A stretch of 36,307 nucleotides of DNA from Corynebacterium sp. Its GTDB lineage: Bacteria; Actinomycetota; Actinomycetes; Mycobacteriales; Mycobacteriaceae. Numbering within the stretch: position 1 is the stretch's first letter; each line of letters begins with the position of its first letter. Under the pieces are notes generated by a model. That model searched no databases. It was not told the DNA's origin and saw only the letters and a program-made list of their open reading frames with translations. Made by a program: the position numbers and the translations under genes. Below, in pieces: positions 25,928 to 35,168 of the stretch. Location: the NCBI RefSeq assembly GCF_030535495.1, contig NZ_JAUNRW010000004.1, positions 17,431 to 53,737 on the forward strand. Reading direction: 5' to 3'.

Positions 25928-26383
25928 TCAGTTTTGTTCCACGCGCTCATAAAGTCCCTGCAGCGCCGCCGCCACCGCCTGCTCACGGATCTCCCGTCGC
26001 CCGCCGCTGAGCTGGAGTTTCTGTCTGTCCACTCCCCCGGGCCCGGCAAATCCCAGCCACACCTCACCCACCGGGTGCGCCCCCTGCGGCTCCGGCCCGG
26101 CAACCCCGGTCAAGGCCACGCCCCAGTCCGCGCCGCACCGCTCCCGCGCCCCGACGGCCATGGCCACCGCGGTATCGGCATCCACCGGATCCGCCCCCTC
26201 CGGCACACCGGCGAGCGAGTACTTCAGGTCGGTGGCGTAGGTGACGAGCCCGCCGCGCAGCACCGCCGACGCCCCCGGGGTGTCGGCGAGCGTGGCGGCG
26301 GCGAGGCCTGCGGTCAGTGACTCGCAGAAGGCGACGGTGAGTCCGCGGCGTCGTAAAGCAGCGACGAGGTCCGCAGACGTCAC
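25928..26383 (-). CDS. cinA: CinA C-terminal family protein (nicotinamide-nucleotide amidase)
   Basis: A 151-residue stand-alone CinA C-terminal (PncC) domain, which in characterised members deamidates NMN to NaMN in pyridine-nucleotide salvage. It has [33 protein letters not shown] at the N-terminus (the ESLTAG serine motif), [15 protein letters not shown] in the middle and [10 protein letters not shown] later. The start is GTG at 26383, overlapping the pgsA stop by 4 nt (GTGA). A longer open reading upstream overlaps pgsA in another frame and is a shadow. It lacks the N-terminal molybdopterin-like domain of full CinA. Confidence 0.93.
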   Translation of the reverse strand: MTSADLVAALRRRGLTVAFCESLTAGLAAATLADTPGASAVLRGGLVTYATDLKYSLAGVPEGADPVDADTAVAMAVGARERCGADWGVALTGVAGPEPQGAHPVGEVWLGFAGPGGVDRQKLQLSGGRREIREQAVAAALQGLYERVEQN

Positions 26384-26931
26384 TGCCTCCTCGAATCCCA
26401 CAGGTACTGCAGGCCGGTGATGACGGTGACGGCGACGGCCGCGAGCATGACGATCCACGTCGGCAGATCCATCCATTCCGGCAGCGGCAGCAGGTACAGG
26501 CCGATGGCCAGCGCCTGCAGGGTGGTCTTGATCTTGCCGCCCTTCGACGCCGGGACCACCAGGCCGCGGCGCAGCATCACCATGCGCCACAGGGTGATGC
26601 CGAATTCGCGCACGAGGATGACCACGGTCACCCACACCGGCAGCACGCCGATGATGTTGAGGCCCACCAGGGCGGCGGTGATGAGCGCCTTGTCGGCGAT
26701 GGGGTCGGCGATCTTGCCGAAGTCCGTCACCAGATTGCGGGCGCGGGCGATGTCGCCGTCGAGTTTGTCGGTGATCATCAAGGCCACGAAGACACCGAAC
26801 GCCCACCACATCTGACCCGTCAGCAGCAGCCAGAGGAAGACGGGGATGACCAGGATGCGCAGGCTCGTCAACACATTCGGCAGGTTGAAGTTGCTGGGCT
26901 GGGCCGATTCGGCCGCGTTCGGTGCAGTCAC
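26380..26931 (-). CDS. pgsA: CDP-diacylglycerol-glycerol-3-phosphate 3-phosphatidyltransferase
   Basis: A membrane enzyme of phospholipid synthesis (CDP-alcohol phosphatidyltransferase family). The catalytic signature D-G-x2-A-R-x8-G-x3-D-x3-D is present as DGDIARARNLVTDFGKIADP followed by IADK. About five or six hydrophobic segments, starting LTSLRILVIPVFLWLLLTG. The start is chosen as GTG at 26931 (183 aa, VTAPNAAESAQ). An in-frame ATG at 26976 would overlap the divergent YciI-like gene and its promoter. AGGG lies 8 nt before the GTG. It is co-transcribed with cinA. Confidence 0.92.
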   Translation of the reverse strand: MTAPNAAESAQPSNFNLPNVLTSLRILVIPVFLWLLLTGQMWWAFGVFVALMITDKLDGDIARARNLVTDFGKIADPIADKALITAALVGLNIIGVLPVWVTVVILVREFGITLWRMVMLRRGLVVPASKGGKIKTTLQALAIGLYLLPLPEWMDLPTWIVMLAAVAVTVITGLQYLWDSRRQ

Positions 26932-26960
26932 GACACACACCCTACCCCGGTAGCCGGGCG

Positions 26961-26966
26961 TAGAAT
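26961..26966 (+). promoter_or_regulatory. -10 element of the YciI-like gene
   Basis: TAGAAT followed by 8 nt and the ATG at 26975, with no ribosome site between. Probably a leaderless transcript. Confidence 0.58.
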
Positions 26967-26974
26967 CAGCCGAC

Positions 26975-27268
26975 ATGAAGTACTTCGCAGTCTCCTACCA
27001 TTACCCCGACGGTTCCGCGGACATCGTGCGCCTGCGCCCTGAGCACCGCGAGTGGCTGGCCACGCTTCTCGACGCCGGCCAGCTCGTCGCCTCCGGGCCC
27101 CACACCGACGGTTCCGGTGGTGCGCTCATCATCATCCGCCTGCCGGAGGACGCGACGCTTGTCGACGCCGCCGAGCTCATGGACGCCGACCCCTTCACCC
27201 GCGAAGGCGTCCTCGACGGCCGCGAGATCCACGAGTGGAACCCGGTGCTCAACGTCTTCCGCGACTGA
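26975..27268 (+). CDS. YciI-like protein
   Basis: A 97-residue ferredoxin-like-fold protein of the YciI family, most of which are of unknown function. Family features are MKYFAVSYHYPDGS, then RPEHREWLATLLDAGQLVASGPHTDGSGGALIII with the conserved H and the D/H/SGP pattern, and AAELMDADPFTREGVLDGREIHEWNPV. The conserved His and Asp of the putative active site (REW..H/D..) are seen at RPEHREW and DADPF. It is divergent from pgsA and its stop abuts the terC stop with no gap. Confidence 0.92.
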   Translation: MKYFAVSYHYPDGSADIVRLRPEHREWLATLLDAGQLVASGPHTDGSGGALIIIRLPEDATLVDAAELMDADPFTREGVLDGREIHEWNPVLNVFRD

Positions 27269-28387
27269 TTATTTCTTCTCGTCGATGTCGCTGAGCTTCG
27301 TCGACCCCGTGGTGTCGACGGAGTGATCGAGCTCGTCGGTGGAGTACATCTCCTCCTCGGTGAGCTCGTGGTCCCACTCCTCGGCGCGCACCCGGGTGTC
27401 GATGCCACCCTGGGCCTGGTCGTACTTGTTCTTCCAGATGGACGCCAGCACCGTCACCGTGAGGATGCCGACGATGACCAGGAGCGAAAGCTCCGTCGGG
27501 ATCTCGGGCACCGTGACATCCTCGCCGCCGTTGATGAACGGCAGGTTGTTCTCGTGCAGCGCATGCAGCATGAGCTTGACGCCGATGAACGCCAGGATGA
27601 GTCCCAGGCCGTAGGGCAGGAACACGAGGCGATCGAGCAGCCCGTCGAGCAGGAAGTACATCTGGCGCAGGCCCATGAGCGAGAAGGCGTTGGCGGTGAA
27701 CACCAGGTAGGCCTCGGTGGTGATGCCGTAGATCGCCGGGATGGAGTCGAAGGCGAACATGACGTCCACCAGGCCGATGGCCACCAGGGCCACGAACAGC
27801 GGGGTGAGCGCGAACTTGCCGTGGAACTTCGTGGTCAGGCTGTCACCGTGGTAGCCGGGCGTGACGGGCACGACCTTGCGCAGCCAGCGGATGACCCGCA
27901 TATCGTTGGGGTCGGTCTCCGGGGCGTCGGTGAACTCGTCCCACAGCAGCTTGACGGCCGTCCACAGCAGGAAGATGGCGAAGATGTAGAACACGTCCGA
28001 CCAGGCGGCGATGATCGCGGCGCCGGCGAGGATGAACAGCAGGCGGAAGACGAGCGCCAGCACGATGCCGATGAGCAGCACCTTCTGCTGGTACTTCCGG
28101 GGGATCTTGAACGCTCCCATGATGAGCGCGAAGACGAAGAGGTTGTCGACGCTCAGCGCCTTCTCCGTCACGTAGCCCGTGAAGTACTCCATGCCGTGCT
28201 GGTGATCCCACATGAAGTAGACGAACACACCGAACAGCAGGGCCAGGCCGACGTAGAACGCGGACCAGGTGGCCGATTCCTTGAGCGTGGGCTCGTGCGG
28301 GGTGCGGACGTGGGAGTAGAAGTCGAAGATGAAGAATCCGAGGATCAGCGCAATGGTGCCGATCCAGATCCACAGGGGGACAGACAT
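27269..28387 (-). CDS. terC: TerC/Alx family membrane protein
   Basis: A 372-residue polytopic membrane protein of the TerC family, linked to manganese export and loading of exported proteins. Typical motifs are EYFTGYVTEKALSVDNLFVFALIMG and VDVMFAFDSIPAIYGIT with the acidic residues expected for metal transport, followed by ANAFSLMGLRQMYFLLDGLLDRL. The C-terminal 60 residues are hydrophilic and acidic (TEEEMYSTDELDHSVDTTGS). The 5' leader holds a yybP-ykoY manganese riboswitch, which fits manganese-dependent expression. It converges on the YciI-like gene. Confidence 0.94.
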   Translation of the reverse strand: MSVPLWIWIGTIALILGFFIFDFYSHVRTPHEPTLKESATWSAFYVGLALLFGVFVYFMWDHQHGMEYFTGYVTEKALSVDNLFVFALIMGAFKIPRKYQQKVLLIGIVLALVFRLLFILAGAAIIAAWSDVFYIFAIFLLWTAVKLLWDEFTDAPETDPNDMRVIRWLRKVVPVTPGYHGDSLTTKFHGKFALTPLFVALVAIGLVDVMFAFDSIPAIYGITTEAYLVFTANAFSLMGLRQMYFLLDGLLDRLVFLPYGLGLILAFIGVKLMLHALHENNLPFINGGEDVTVPEIPTELSLLVIVGILTVTVLASIWKNKYDQAQGGIDTRVRAEEWDHELTEEEMYSTDELDHSVDTTGSTKLSDIDEKK

Positions 28388-28392
28388 GTGAG

Positions 28393-28528
28393 CCTCCGGT
28401 CGTGTTGGGTTGCATCAATGACCGGAGGTCTCTCCCACCTCGTTGAAAAACAAGGCCGGCACGACCGGGTCCCGCAGATGGGACCGTGTTGACGATCAGT
28501 GCCGCTTAGGGGTTACTCCCCTCCATGT
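28393..28528 (-). promoter_or_regulatory. yybP-ykoY manganese riboswitch and terC leader
   Basis: On the minus strand the leader contains the three conserved parts of this riboswitch class in order: GGAGGGGAGTAACCCC (28524-28509), GTCAACA near 28490, and GGGAGAGACCTCCGG (28437-28423). Downstream, GACCGGAGG (28401-28393), the terC ribosome site just before the ATG, is complementary over 9 bp to CCTCCGGTC (28428-28420) of the aptamer's last conserved segment. Ligand binding in the aptamer would compete with this pairing and free the ribosome site, i.e. translation would rise with manganese. The switching mechanism is inferred. Confidence 0.83.
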
Positions 28529-28534
28529 CCGGAT

Positions 28535-28540
28535 ACTATA
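28535..28540 (-). promoter_or_regulatory. -10 element of terC leader
   Basis: TATAGT on the minus strand, 7 bp before the expected 5' end of the riboswitch at about 28527. The -35 region is weak. Confidence 0.6.
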
Positions 28541-28598
28541 CACCCGGTGGAGCGGCATCCGTAAAGTCCGCGCTCGTCATAACGACACCGGCACGCAG

Positions 28599-28646
28599 AA
28601 GATCCGGCGCATAGTGCCAGGTCGCGCCTGACATGCGCCGGATCTT
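28599..28646. terminator. Long hairpin between ftsK and the terC leader
   Basis: A 14-bp perfect inverted repeat, AAGATCCGGCGCAT (28599-28612) with 28633-28646, and a 20-nt loop that itself contains CAGG/CCTG. Further out AACGAC (28581-28586) and GTCGTT (28650-28655) could extend it. It lies 24 bp after the ftsK stop, so it probably ends ftsK transcription, but the T-tract is poor (CTTCTG). No open frame of interest lies in 28541-28670. Confidence 0.6.
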
Positions 28647-28670
28647 ATGGTCGTTGACACAAGCGGGCCC

Positions 28671-31388
28671 CTAGAACACCCCGCGCGGCGGCTGCGCGTC
28701 GACGACAGTCACGTCCGACTCGCCGTCCTCCGGCCAGCCCTCCTCCTTCGGGGCATCCGCCGGGTCCGCACCCTTGATCATCCACAGGATGGTGTCCAGC
28801 TCCTCCGGCTTGACCAGCACGTCACGCGCCTTGGAGCCCTCGGACGGCCCGACGACACCGCGGGTCTCCATGAGGTCCATGAGGCGTCCCGCCTTGGCGA
28901 AGCCGATACGCAGCTTGCGTTGCAGCATGGACGTGGAGCCGAGCTGCGAGGTGACGACGAGTTCGACGGCCTCGAGGAGGTCGTCCATGTCCTTGCCGAT
29001 CTCCTCGTCGATCTCCTTTTTCGCGTCCGAGCTCTTGTCGTCGGTCACACCCTCGGTGTAGTTGGGCTGCGCCTGATCCTTGGCGGATTCGACGACGGCC
29101 TGCACCTCTTCGTCGGTGACGAAGGCACCCTGGAGGCGCTGCGGCTTGCCCGCCCCCTGCGGGATGAACAGTGCGTCGCCCATGCCGATGAGCTTCTCGG
29201 CGCCGGCCTGGTCGAGGATGACGCGAGAGTCGGTGAGCGAGGACGTCGCGAAGGCCAGACGCGAGGGCACGTTCGTTTTGATCAGGCCGGTGACCACGTC
29301 GACGGACGGGCGCTGGGTGGCCAGCACGAGGTGGATGCCCGCGGCACGGGCCTTCTGGGTGATGCGGACGATGGAGTCCTCGATCTCCTTGGGCGCGGTC
29401 ATCATGAGGTCGGCGAGCTCGTCGACGACGCAGATGATGAAGGGGTACGGGCGATACTCGCGCTCGGAGCCCAGCGGGGTCTGGATCTCGCCGGAGCGGA
29501 CCTTGCGGTTGAAGTCCTTGATGTGGCGCACGCGCGCGGACTTCATGTCCATGTAGCGCTGCTCCATCTCCTCCACCAGCCACTGCAGCGCGGCGGAGGC
29601 CTTCTTCGGCTGCGTGATGATCGGGGTGATCAGGTGCGGGATGCCCTCGTAGGGGGTCAGCTCGACCATCTTCGGGTCGACGAGGATGAGGCGGACCTCC
29701 TCCGGTGTGGCGCGGGTGAGCAGGGAGACGAGCATGGAGTTGATGAACGCGGACTTACCCGAACCGGTGGAACCGGCGACGAGCAGGTGCGGCATCTTCT
29801 GCACGGAGTGCGAGACGAAGTCGCCCTCGATGTCCTTGCCCAGGCCGATGAGCATGGGGTCGTGGTTGCCGCGGGTCGCGGGCGCGTTGAGCACGTCGGC
29901 GAGGCGGACCATCTCGCGGTCGGTGTTGGGCACCTCGATGCCCACCAGCGACTTGCCGGGGATGGGGGTGAGCAGCCGGACGTTGTCGGTGGCCACCGCG
30001 TACGCCAGGTTGGACTGCAGGTTGGTGATCTTGGAGACCTTGACACCCGGGCCCAGTTCGACCTCGTAACGGGTGACGGTCGGGCCGCGCGAGAAGCCGG
30101 TGACGGCGGCGTCGACGTTGAACTCGCGGAAGACGTCGGTGATCGCCTCGATCATCCGGTCATTGGTCTCGGTGCGGGTCTTGGGCTTGTCGCCGTCGAT
30201 GAGCAGGTCGGTGCTGGGCAACTGGTAGTCGGTGGTCGTCTCCGGCTGACGGGCCTCCGGCAGCGGGGTGTCCTCGAGCTCGGACTTCGGGGTGGTGGCG
30301 GGGACGGCGGCGGCGTCGATGCCCGAACGCGCGACGATGGCCTGGCGCATCTGCTCCCGGGAGGCGGCGACGGCGTCCTCGGTGACGGCCGGGATCTCCT
30401 CGGTGTCGGCACGCTTGACGGGGGTGTCGAACAGCGTGTGCTCGGTGTCGTGCTCGAATTCCTCGGCCGGGTCATCGACCGGGTAGTTGTCCAGCGGGGT
30501 CGTGCTTCTCGACGCCCGCGTGCTCCGCGGCAGCGCCCGCGGCCGGGGCCGCGGTGCGCGCTCCCGCCCTTCGGCGAGATCCTCGATGTCATCGTCGACA
30601 TGACCGTATAGGTCATCGTCTGCCACGTCGTCGTGCTCGGGGCCGGGGGTGCGGATATCGCGGAGCAGGTCGCGGACGTAGTCGAAGGCCTGCCGGGTGG
30701 TGATGCCGGTGACCTTGAGCGCGCCGTAGACGATGACCAGGATGAGCAGCGGGATCGCCACGTAGGAGCTGAATCCCAGGGCCAGGGTGCCGCCGGTCCA
30801 GGCGCCGATGGCGCCGCCGGCGATGACCCGGCCGTCCCATTCAGCCGGGTTGCCGGCGAGCAGATGCACCAGGCCCAGCATGGATACGGCGATGAGCCCC
30901 GTGCCGAGGGCGATGCGCCCGCGGGATCCCGGGGCGCCCTGCACACCGAGCATGAGGGCGATGGCCAGGGCGACCAGCGCCACGGGCAGGATGAGTGCCC
31001 CGGCCCCGATCGCCAGGTGCGCGGCGGTGGAGATGGCCGCTCCGACGGGCCCGGCGATGTCCATCCACACCGAGGCGCCGAGGACGGCGGCCAGACCGAT
31101 GAGGGTCAGGGCCACGCCGTCGACGTCCACGTCACGGGGCTCACGGGGTTCACGGGGCTCGCGCTCCGCCTCTTCCGGCGGTGCGGAACGGCGGGCGGAG
31201 TTGCCCACCGTCTTGAACATGGAGCTCAGGCCACCGCCGACCGCACGGAAAGCGCTGCCGGTCCTCTCCTCGGAGGTATCAGCAGCGCGGAAAGCGGAGG
31301 TCGCAGGGGCCGAGGTGGTGGCCCTGCTCCTTCCGGTGGGCCGGGTGCGGTCCTTCTTGGTGCGTGACGCCGAGCTTCGTACAGACAT
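28671..31388 (-). CDS. ftsK: DNA translocase FtsK
   Basis: Septal DNA translocase that clears and aligns chromosome ends at division. The 905-residue product has a basic Ser/Thr/Arg-rich N-terminus, then [10 protein letters not shown] coded by three 9-bp repeats, four membrane segments (starting [20 protein letters not shown]), a charged linker, and the motor domain with Walker [12 protein letters not shown] at about residues 537-547 and Walker B in [14 protein letters not shown]. The C-terminal gamma domain (winged helix binding KOPS) is seen as [27 protein letters not shown] long open frame on the opposite strand is a shadow. TACAGT lies 7 nt before the ATG. Confidence 0.95.
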   Translation of the reverse strand: MSVRSSASRTKKDRTRPTGRSRATTSAPATSAFRAADTSEERTGSAFRAVGGGLSSMFKTVGNSARRSAPPEEAEREPREPREPRDVDVDGVALTLIGLAAVLGASVWMDIAGPVGAAISTAAHLAIGAGALILPVALVALAIALMLGVQGAPGSRGRIALGTGLIAVSMLGLVHLLAGNPAEWDGRVIAGGAIGAWTGGTLALGFSSYVAIPLLILVIVYGALKVTGITTRQAFDYVRDLLRDIRTPGPEHDDVADDDLYGHVDDDIEDLAEGRERAPRPRPRALPRSTRASRSTTPLDNYPVDDPAEEFEHDTEHTLFDTPVKRADTEEIPAVTEDAVAASREQMRQAIVARSGIDAAAVPATTPKSELEDTPLPEARQPETTTDYQLPSTDLLIDGDKPKTRTETNDRMIEAITDVFREFNVDAAVTGFSRGPTVTRYEVELGPGVKVSKITNLQSNLAYAVATDNVRLLTPIPGKSLVGIEVPNTDREMVRLADVLNAPATRGNHDPMLIGLGKDIEGDFVSHSVQKMPHLLVAGSTGSGKSAFINSMLVSLLTRATPEEVRLILVDPKMVELTPYEGIPHLITPIITQPKKASAALQWLVEEMEQRYMDMKSARVRHIKDFNRKVRSGEIQTPLGSEREYRPYPFIICVVDELADLMMTAPKEIEDSIVRITQKARAAGIHLVLATQRPSVDVVTGLIKTNVPSRLAFATSSLTDSRVILDQAGAEKLIGMGDALFIPQGAGKPQRLQGAFVTDEEVQAVVESAKDQAQPNYTEGVTDDKSSDAKKEIDEEIGKDMDDLLEAVELVVTSQLGSTSMLQRKLRIGFAKAGRLMDLMETRGVVGPSEGSKARDVLVKPEELDTILWMIKGADPADAPKEEGWPEDGESDVTVVDAQPPRGVF

Positions 31389-31395
31389 GGCCCCT

Positions 31396-31401
31396 ACTGT
31401 A
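31396..31401 (-). promoter_or_regulatory. -10 element of ftsK
   Basis: TACAGT on the minus strand, 7 nt before the ATG at 31388. The 7-nt gap reads AGGGGCC, so either a leaderless start or a very short leader is possible. Confidence 0.45.
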
Positions 31402-31463
31402 GTTGTTCACGACACGCTATTCACATCAGCCACACCGGACACGCCGCTACTTTTCGGTCAAGG

Positions 31464-32090
31464 TCACAGGCCTGACCTGTGGATATCGGTGGGGTTGCCG
31501 TCGATACGCACCTCCACGGCATCGCGTCCGTAGACCCACAGCAGCAACTCCCCGACCTCGCCGTTGACGCTCACGACGTTCTCGCCGTCAGTACTCACGC
31601 CGCGCTCGTCGACGGCGACGATCCGCGGCAGGCCTGTGGGATGCAGGATCACCGGCGCCTGACTCTTCGACAGCATCCGGGGGGCCAGCATCTTGAGGAT
31701 CCCGTGCAGCTGCCGGTTGACCGCCTCGCTGAACTCGCGCGGTCGGGCCACCCCGTCCCCGCGGCGCACGTCCTCGTGGTGGATGAAGTGCTCGGCGGTG
31801 TTCATCTGCTTATCGATAAACCGCACCGGGTTGAACCTTCCGGGACCGTCGGCCCAATCGGCGACGAGCTCCCGGTAGTCCCGCTCCCCCGCTTTCGCGC
31901 TAGCCTTCGCCAGCTGGCCGGCAAAGGCTGGGACGAACATGCCGGCGGCCGCCAGCGGGCGGTTCTCCCGCAGGTAGAGGTGGACGGCCATGTCGCGGGT
32001 GGTCCACCCCTCACAGAGGGTGGGGGCGTCGGGGCCGGCGTCGATAAGCAACTCGGCGAGGCGGGCACGTTCGGTGGCAGAAAAAGACAT
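31464..32090 (-). CDS. TIGR03085 family metal-binding protein
   Basis: A 208-residue protein of the DinB/maleylpyruvate-isomerase-like superfamily, matching the actinobacterial TIGR03085 group in layout: FSATERARLAELLIDAGPDAPTLCEGWTTRDMAVHLYLRENRP at the N-terminus (the GWT..D...H motif), then NTAEHFIHHEDVRRGDG with two adjacent histidines that would bind the metal, and GEVGELLLWVYGRDAVEV near the C-terminus. The substrate is unknown. Its ATG lies inside the terminator hairpin of rnj, and a TACGCT -10-like box lies in the loop, 7 nt upstream. Confidence 0.9.
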   Translation of the reverse strand: MSFSATERARLAELLIDAGPDAPTLCEGWTTRDMAVHLYLRENRPLAAAGMFVPAFAGQLAKASAKAGERDYRELVADWADGPGRFNPVRFIDKQMNTAEHFIHHEDVRRGDGVARPREFSEAVNRQLHGILKMLAPRMLSKSQAPVILHPTGLPRIVAVDERGVSTDGENVVSVNGEVGELLLWVYGRDAVEVRIDGNPTDIHRSGL

Positions 32091-32119
32091 GCACCCCAGC
32101 GTACGCGGGGGTGCATGTC
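32081..32119 (-). terminator. Terminator of rnj overlapping the next gene's start
   Basis: On the minus strand GACATGCACCCC (32119-32108) pairs perfectly with GGGGTGCATGTC (32097-32086) over 12 bp, around a 10-nt loop, and is followed by TTTTT (32085-32081): a classical Rho-independent terminator 12 bp after the rnj stop. The 3' arm includes the ATG (32090-32088) of the TIGR03085 gene, and the T-run codes for its Ser-Phe. Confidence 0.88.
32098..32103 (-). promoter_or_regulatory. -10-like element in the terminator loop
   Basis: TACGCT on the minus strand, inside the loop of the rnj terminator and 7 nt before the ATG at 32090. The position fits a leaderless start for the TIGR03085 gene. TTGACA lies only 12 bp upstream, too close for a normal -35. 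Confidence 0.45.
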
Positions 32120-32130
32120 AAAGGCGGCGA

Positions 32131-34218
32131 CTAGAGCGAGGGGCGGGCCGAGGCCTTGATCTCCTCGTCGTCGATCGCGTCGTCGAGATCGGAGGTCATG
32201 GGCACGACCGTCGGCAGGATCATCGGCTCACGGCGCCACTTCTGCTCCACGAAACGGGAAACGCGGCGACGCAGCTGCTGGACCATGCGGTAGGGGTTGT
32301 TCTCGCCCTCCGCGGCCAGATCGTTGAGGATGGTTTCCGCGAGCTCCTTGACCTCGGGGGTCATGGCGCGGTCATCCTCGGAGAAGCCCTTGGTCTCCAC
32401 GGTCGGGGACTCCATGAGGCGGCCGGTGCGGTTGTCGATGACCGCGGTGATGGAGATGAGGCCACCCGAGCCAAGGCTCGTGCGGTCGGCGAGGACATCG
32501 GCGTCGATGTCACCCATGGTGGTGCCGTCGACGTAGAGGTTACCCACCGGGATCTGGCCGACGACCTGGGCGCGGCCGTCGACAAGATCAACGACGACAC
32601 CGTTCTGGGCGAGCACGACACGGTCGCGCTCAGTGCCCGTGGCGATCGCCAGTTCCTTGTTGGCCCGCAGGTGGCGCCACTCGCCGTGGACCGGCATGGC
32701 GTTCTTCGGCCGGGCCGCGTTGTAGAGGAACAGCAGCTCACCGGCGTAGCCGTGGCCGGAGGTGTGCACCTTGGCGTCCTTGCCGGTGACCACGGTGGCG
32801 CCGATCTGGGCCAGCATGTTGATGACACCGAACACGGCCTCCTCGTTGCCCGGGACGAGCGAGGAGGACAGGATGATGAGGTCGCCGTCGCGGACGGTGA
32901 TCTGACGGTGCTCACGACGGGCCATGCGGGACAGGGCCGCCATCGGCTCGCCCTGGGTACCGGTGGTGATGAGCATGACCTTGTGCGGGGCCATCTTCGA
33001 GGCGTCGTCCATGGACACGATGGTGCCCTTCGGTGCCTTGAGGTAGCCCATCTTCTCCGCGATCTCCATGTTGCGGATCATGGAGCGACCGTTGAAGGCG
33101 ACCTTGCGTCCGGCGGCGACGGCGGCGTCGACGGCGGCCTGCACGCGGTAGACGTTGGAGGCGAAGGACGCCAGGATGACGCGCTGGCGGGCATCGGCGA
33201 CGATGCGCTTGAGCGTCGGGGCGACGTCGGCCTCCGAACCGGAGACACCCGGGGTGGTGGCGTTGGTGGAGTCACAGAGCATGAGGTCCACGCCCTCGTC
33301 GCCGAAGCGGGACAGGGCTGGCAGATCGGTCGGGCGACCGTCGGTCGGGGTCTGGTCCAGCTTGATGTCACCGGTGTGGATGACCAGGCCGGCGCCGGTC
33401 TTGATGGCCAGGCCGAGGCAGTCCGGGATGGAGTGGTTGACGGCCCAGAAACGGATGTTGAAGGGGCCGCGGTTCTCGTTCGAGGACTCGTTGACCTCGA
33501 TGAGCTTCGGGCGCAGGCGGTGCTCCTTGCACTTCGCGGCGATGAGCGCCAGCGTGAAGCGGGAGGCCAGGATCGGGATGTCCGCGCGCAGCTTGAGCAG
33601 CCACGGGATGGCGCCGATGTGGTCCTCGTGGCCGTGGGTGACCACGAGGGCGTCGACGCGGTCGAGGTGCTTTTCGATGGGTCCGAAGTCCGGCAGGATG
33701 AGATCCACGCCCGGCTCACCGGAGGAGGGGAAGAGCACGCCACAGTCGACGATGAGCAGTCGGTTGTTGTACTCGAAGACCGTCATGTTGCGGCCGATCT
33801 CGGAGATACCGCCCAGCGCGTAGATGCGCAGGCCGTTCTTCGGGGCCTTCGGCGGCTCCGGCAGACGCTTCGTCAGGTCAGCGCCCTGCATGGACTTGAC
33901 CACGTTACGACGCCCGCGTCCGCCCTGCTGGCGGTCCTGGTTGCCCTGGTTCTGCCCGCCCTGGTTGTTGTTGCCCTGGTTGTTGCGGCCACCGCGGCCA
34001 CCGCGGGAGCGGTTGCCGCCCCGGGAGCGGTTGCCGTTACCGTTGCCACCGTTGCCGCCGCCGTTGGTGTTCTCGGCGGCCTGCGGGGCGCTCTTCTCTG
34101 CGTTTCCGTTCGTCTCCGGGGTCGGTGCCTGGAAAACCGGGGATGCAGCTGTGCTCTCGGTCTCCGGCGGGCCCGCCTTGCGGGTGACCTTCCGGGCACG
34201 ATTACGGGATTCAGTCAT
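32131..34218 (-). CDS. rnj: Ribonuclease J
   Basis: Metallo-beta-lactamase/beta-CASP ribonuclease acting in mRNA decay and rRNA maturation. The 695-residue product has a disordered N-terminal extension of about 130 residues rich in Gly, Asn, Gln and Arg (NGGGNGGNGNGNRSRGGNRS and more). The catalytic domain follows, with VTHGHEDHIGAIPWLL near residue 192 holding the zinc-binding HxHxDH, and later VIHTGDIKLDQTP, LMLCDSTNA and the beta-CASP motifs such as SGHGYAGELLFLYN and PVHGEWRHLR. It starts 2 bp after dapA and is surely co-transcribed with it. It ends at the hairpin terminator. Confidence 0.95.
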   Translation of the reverse strand: MTESRNRARKVTRKAGPPETESTAASPVFQAPTPETNGNAEKSAPQAAENTNGGGNGGNGNGNRSRGGNRSRGGRGGRNNQGNNNQGGQNQGNQDRQQGGRGRRNVVKSMQGADLTKRLPEPPKAPKNGLRIYALGGISEIGRNMTVFEYNNRLLIVDCGVLFPSSGEPGVDLILPDFGPIEKHLDRVDALVVTHGHEDHIGAIPWLLKLRADIPILASRFTLALIAAKCKEHRLRPKLIEVNESSNENRGPFNIRFWAVNHSIPDCLGLAIKTGAGLVIHTGDIKLDQTPTDGRPTDLPALSRFGDEGVDLMLCDSTNATTPGVSGSEADVAPTLKRIVADARQRVILASFASNVYRVQAAVDAAVAAGRKVAFNGRSMIRNMEIAEKMGYLKAPKGTIVSMDDASKMAPHKVMLITTGTQGEPMAALSRMARREHRQITVRDGDLIILSSSLVPGNEEAVFGVINMLAQIGATVVTGKDAKVHTSGHGYAGELLFLYNAARPKNAMPVHGEWRHLRANKELAIATGTERDRVVLAQNGVVVDLVDGRAQVVGQIPVGNLYVDGTTMGDIDADVLADRTSLGSGGLISITAVIDNRTGRLMESPTVETKGFSEDDRAMTPEVKELAETILNDLAAEGENNPYRMVQQLRRRVSRFVEQKWRREPMILPTVVPMTSDLDDAIDDEEIKASARPSL

Positions 34219-34220
34219 AT

Positions 34221-35168
<948 letters not shown>

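Noticed and set aside
28647..30611. Long open frame (654 codons) on the plus strand opposite ftsK
   Set aside because: It mirrors the codon pattern of ftsK, is Gly/Val/Asp/Leu-biased with no recognisable domain, and ftsK is certain. It is a shadow caused by high GC.
31133..31159. Short direct repeats as a CRISPR-like array
   Set aside because: Three 9-bp units without spacers inside a coding sequence; no CRISPR array is present in the window.
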